Part shown: in pieces, positions 6,039 through 7,159 of the stretch
Position numbering within the stretch: the first letter of the stretch is position 1
How the letters are laid out: each line of letters opens with the position of its first letter
Made by a program: the position numbers and the translations under genes
Notes under the pieces: generated by a model
Database searches by the model: none
Told to the model about the DNA's origin: nothing
Seen by the model: only the letters and a program-made list of their open reading frames with translations
From: Oscillospiraceae bacterium
GTDB taxonomy: Bacteria > Bacillota_A > Clostridia > Oscillospirales > JAAYXM01
NCBI GenBank assembly: GCA_017408185.1
Contig: JAFQVE010000448.1
Location: forward strand, 1-7,159
DNA length: 7,159 bases
Direction: 5' to 3'

Positions 6039-7159
6039 TTAGTACATTCCCATACCGCCGTCACCCATGCCACCGGGCATTGCAGGTGCAGCAGCCGGCT
6101 CCTTCTTTTCTGCAACAATGCTCTCTGTTGTGAGAACCATTGAAGCGATTGAAGCGGCATTTTCGAGTGCACTGCGTGTAACCTTAGCCGGATCAACAAT
6201 ACCTGCCTTGATCATATCGCAGTACTTGTTTGAAAGAGCATCGAAGCCATAGCCTGTTCTGCGGCTATTCTTGATCTTGTCGAGAACGATAGAACCGTCA
6301 ATACCTGCATTTGCGGCAATCTGACGAACCGGCTCTTCGAGTGCCTTTGCGATGATGCGAACACCTGTGCGCTCATCGCCCTCTGTCTTGGAGATAAGCT
6401 TCTCGACAGCGGAGATAGCGTTTACATAAACTGTTCCGCCACCTGCAACAATGCCTTCCTCAACAGCAGCACGTGTTGCGTTGAGAGCATCCTCGATGCG
6501 GAGCTTCTTTTCCTTCATTTCAACTTCTGTTGCAGCACCAACCTTGATAACTGCTACGCCGCCGGAAAGCTTTGCAAGACGTTCCTGAAGCTTTTCACGG
6601 TCAAAGTCAGATGTTGAAGCTTCAATCTGAGTGCGGATCTGACCGACACGGGATTTGATTTCGTTTGCATCACCTGCACCGTCAACGATGATGGTGTTCT
6701 CCTTGTTTACCTTTACCTGACGTGCACGGCCGAGCATCTCGAAGGACGCGTCCTTAAGCTCAAGACCGAGCTCGGAGGTGATGACCTGACCGCCTGTGAG
6801 AATAGCGATATCGCGGAGCATCTCCTTGCGGCGATCGCCGAATCCGGGAGCCTTTACCGCAACACATGTGAAGGTGCCGCGGAGACGGTTGAGAACGAGA
6901 GTGGTGAGAGCGTCGCCCTCGATATCCTCGGCAATGATAAGGAGCTTTTTGCCGCTCTGTACGATCTGCTCGAGGATGGGCAGGATCTCCTGAATGCTGG
7001 AGATCTTCTTATCGGTGATAAGGATGTAAGCATCGTCAAGAACAGCCTCCATCTTATCGGTATCGGTAGCCATATAGGGGGAGAGATAACCGCGGTCAAA
7101 CTGCATACCCTCAACTACCTCGCAGTAAGTTTCGGCAGACTTGGACTCCTCAACGGTGA
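6039..7159 (-). CDS. groEL: 60-kDa chaperonin GroEL (Hsp60), N-terminal part beyond window
   Basis: GroEL forms the double-ring cytoplasmic chaperonin that folds proteins with GroES and ATP. The frame is open to the right edge, so the start lies outside; 372 residues are visible of about 540, beginning at [11 protein letters not shown], near residue 176 of the E. coli protein. The visible part holds the apical domain ([39 protein letters not shown]) and the intermediate domain with the ATP-hydrolysis Asp in [16 protein letters not shown]. The equatorial C-terminal part follows, with VAGGG and [14 protein letters not shown]. Met replaces the E. coli Phe204 after YLSPY, as is usual in Firmicutes. 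The flexible tail is short, with Ala/Pro then [11 protein letters not shown] instead of a longer GGM repeat. Codons ending in C are commoner than in the arg genes, as expected for high expression. groES and any CIRCE/HrcA operator would lie upstream, out of view. Confidence 0.98.
   Translation of the reverse strand, partial: TVEESKSAETYCEVVEGMQFDRGYLSPYMATDTDKMEAVLDDAYILITDKKISSIQEILPILEQIVQSGKKLLIIAEDIEGDALTTLVLNRLRGTFTCVAVKAPGFGDRRKEMLRDIAILTGGQVITSELGLELKDASFEMLGRARQVKVNKENTIIVDGAGDANEIKSRVGQIRTQIEASTSDFDREKLQERLAKLSGGVAVIKVGAATEVEMKEKKLRIEDALNATRAAVEEGIVAGGGTVYVNAISAVEKLISKTEGDERTGVRIIAKALEEPVRQIAANAGIDGSIVLDKIKNSRRTGYGFDALSNKYCDMIKAGIVDPAKVTRSALENAASIASMVLTTESIVAEKKEPAAAPAMPGGMGDGGMGMY

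Noticed and set aside
1..7159. Mobile elements, CRISPR arrays, tRNA/rRNA genes, defence or secondary-metabolite systems
   Set aside because: The window is almost fully explained by seven housekeeping-type genes with short gaps. No transposase, repeat array, structural RNA or unexplained long gap is present.

Overview
The window reads as ordinary chromosomal DNA from a low-to-mid GC Firmicute, most likely a gut-type clostridium (Oscillospiraceae-like). This is inferred from three things: the GroEL apical region, with YLSPYM followed by [12 protein letters not shown]; Shine-Dalgarno sites of the AGGAG / GAGGTGA kind before nearly every gene; and the cluster order argJ-argB-argD-argF. I cannot name a species.

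Positions 1-4040 hold four co-directional, closely spaced (18-23 nt gaps) arginine biosynthesis genes on the + strand: the 3' part of argJ, then argB, argD and argF. Together they make N-acetylglutamate by acetyl transfer from N-acetylornithine, phosphorylate it, transaminate the semialdehyde to N-acetylornithine, release ornithine (ArgJ again) and carbamoylate ornithine to citrulline. The reductase argC, which links the ArgB and ArgD steps, is not in view and may lie upstream. The operon promoter and any ARG box are also outside the window. A strong, nearly symmetrical hairpin (4051-4094) ends the operon and also serves the convergent gene that follows.

Positions 4097-5976 hold a divergent pair: a LysR-family regulator on the - strand and a YitT-family membrane protein on the + strand. 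Their short shared intergenic region contains two good sigma-70-type promoters and an interrupted palindrome that overlaps both. The regulator therefore probably controls itself and the membrane protein. The substrate and inducer cannot be read from the sequence.

Positions 5975-6013 carry a hairpin with its T-run on the - strand, ending the groEL gene that enters from the right edge (6039-7159, - strand, N-terminal third missing). groEL converges on yitT.

I found no mobile element, CRISPR array, RNA gene, toxin-antitoxin pair or recognisable novel system. The points most worth a second look are the lysR/yitT operator candidate, a His-to-Thr change at a presumed arginine-feedback position of the acetylglutamate kinase, and an ornithine carbamoyltransferase of the ArgI/ArcB type inside a biosynthetic operon.
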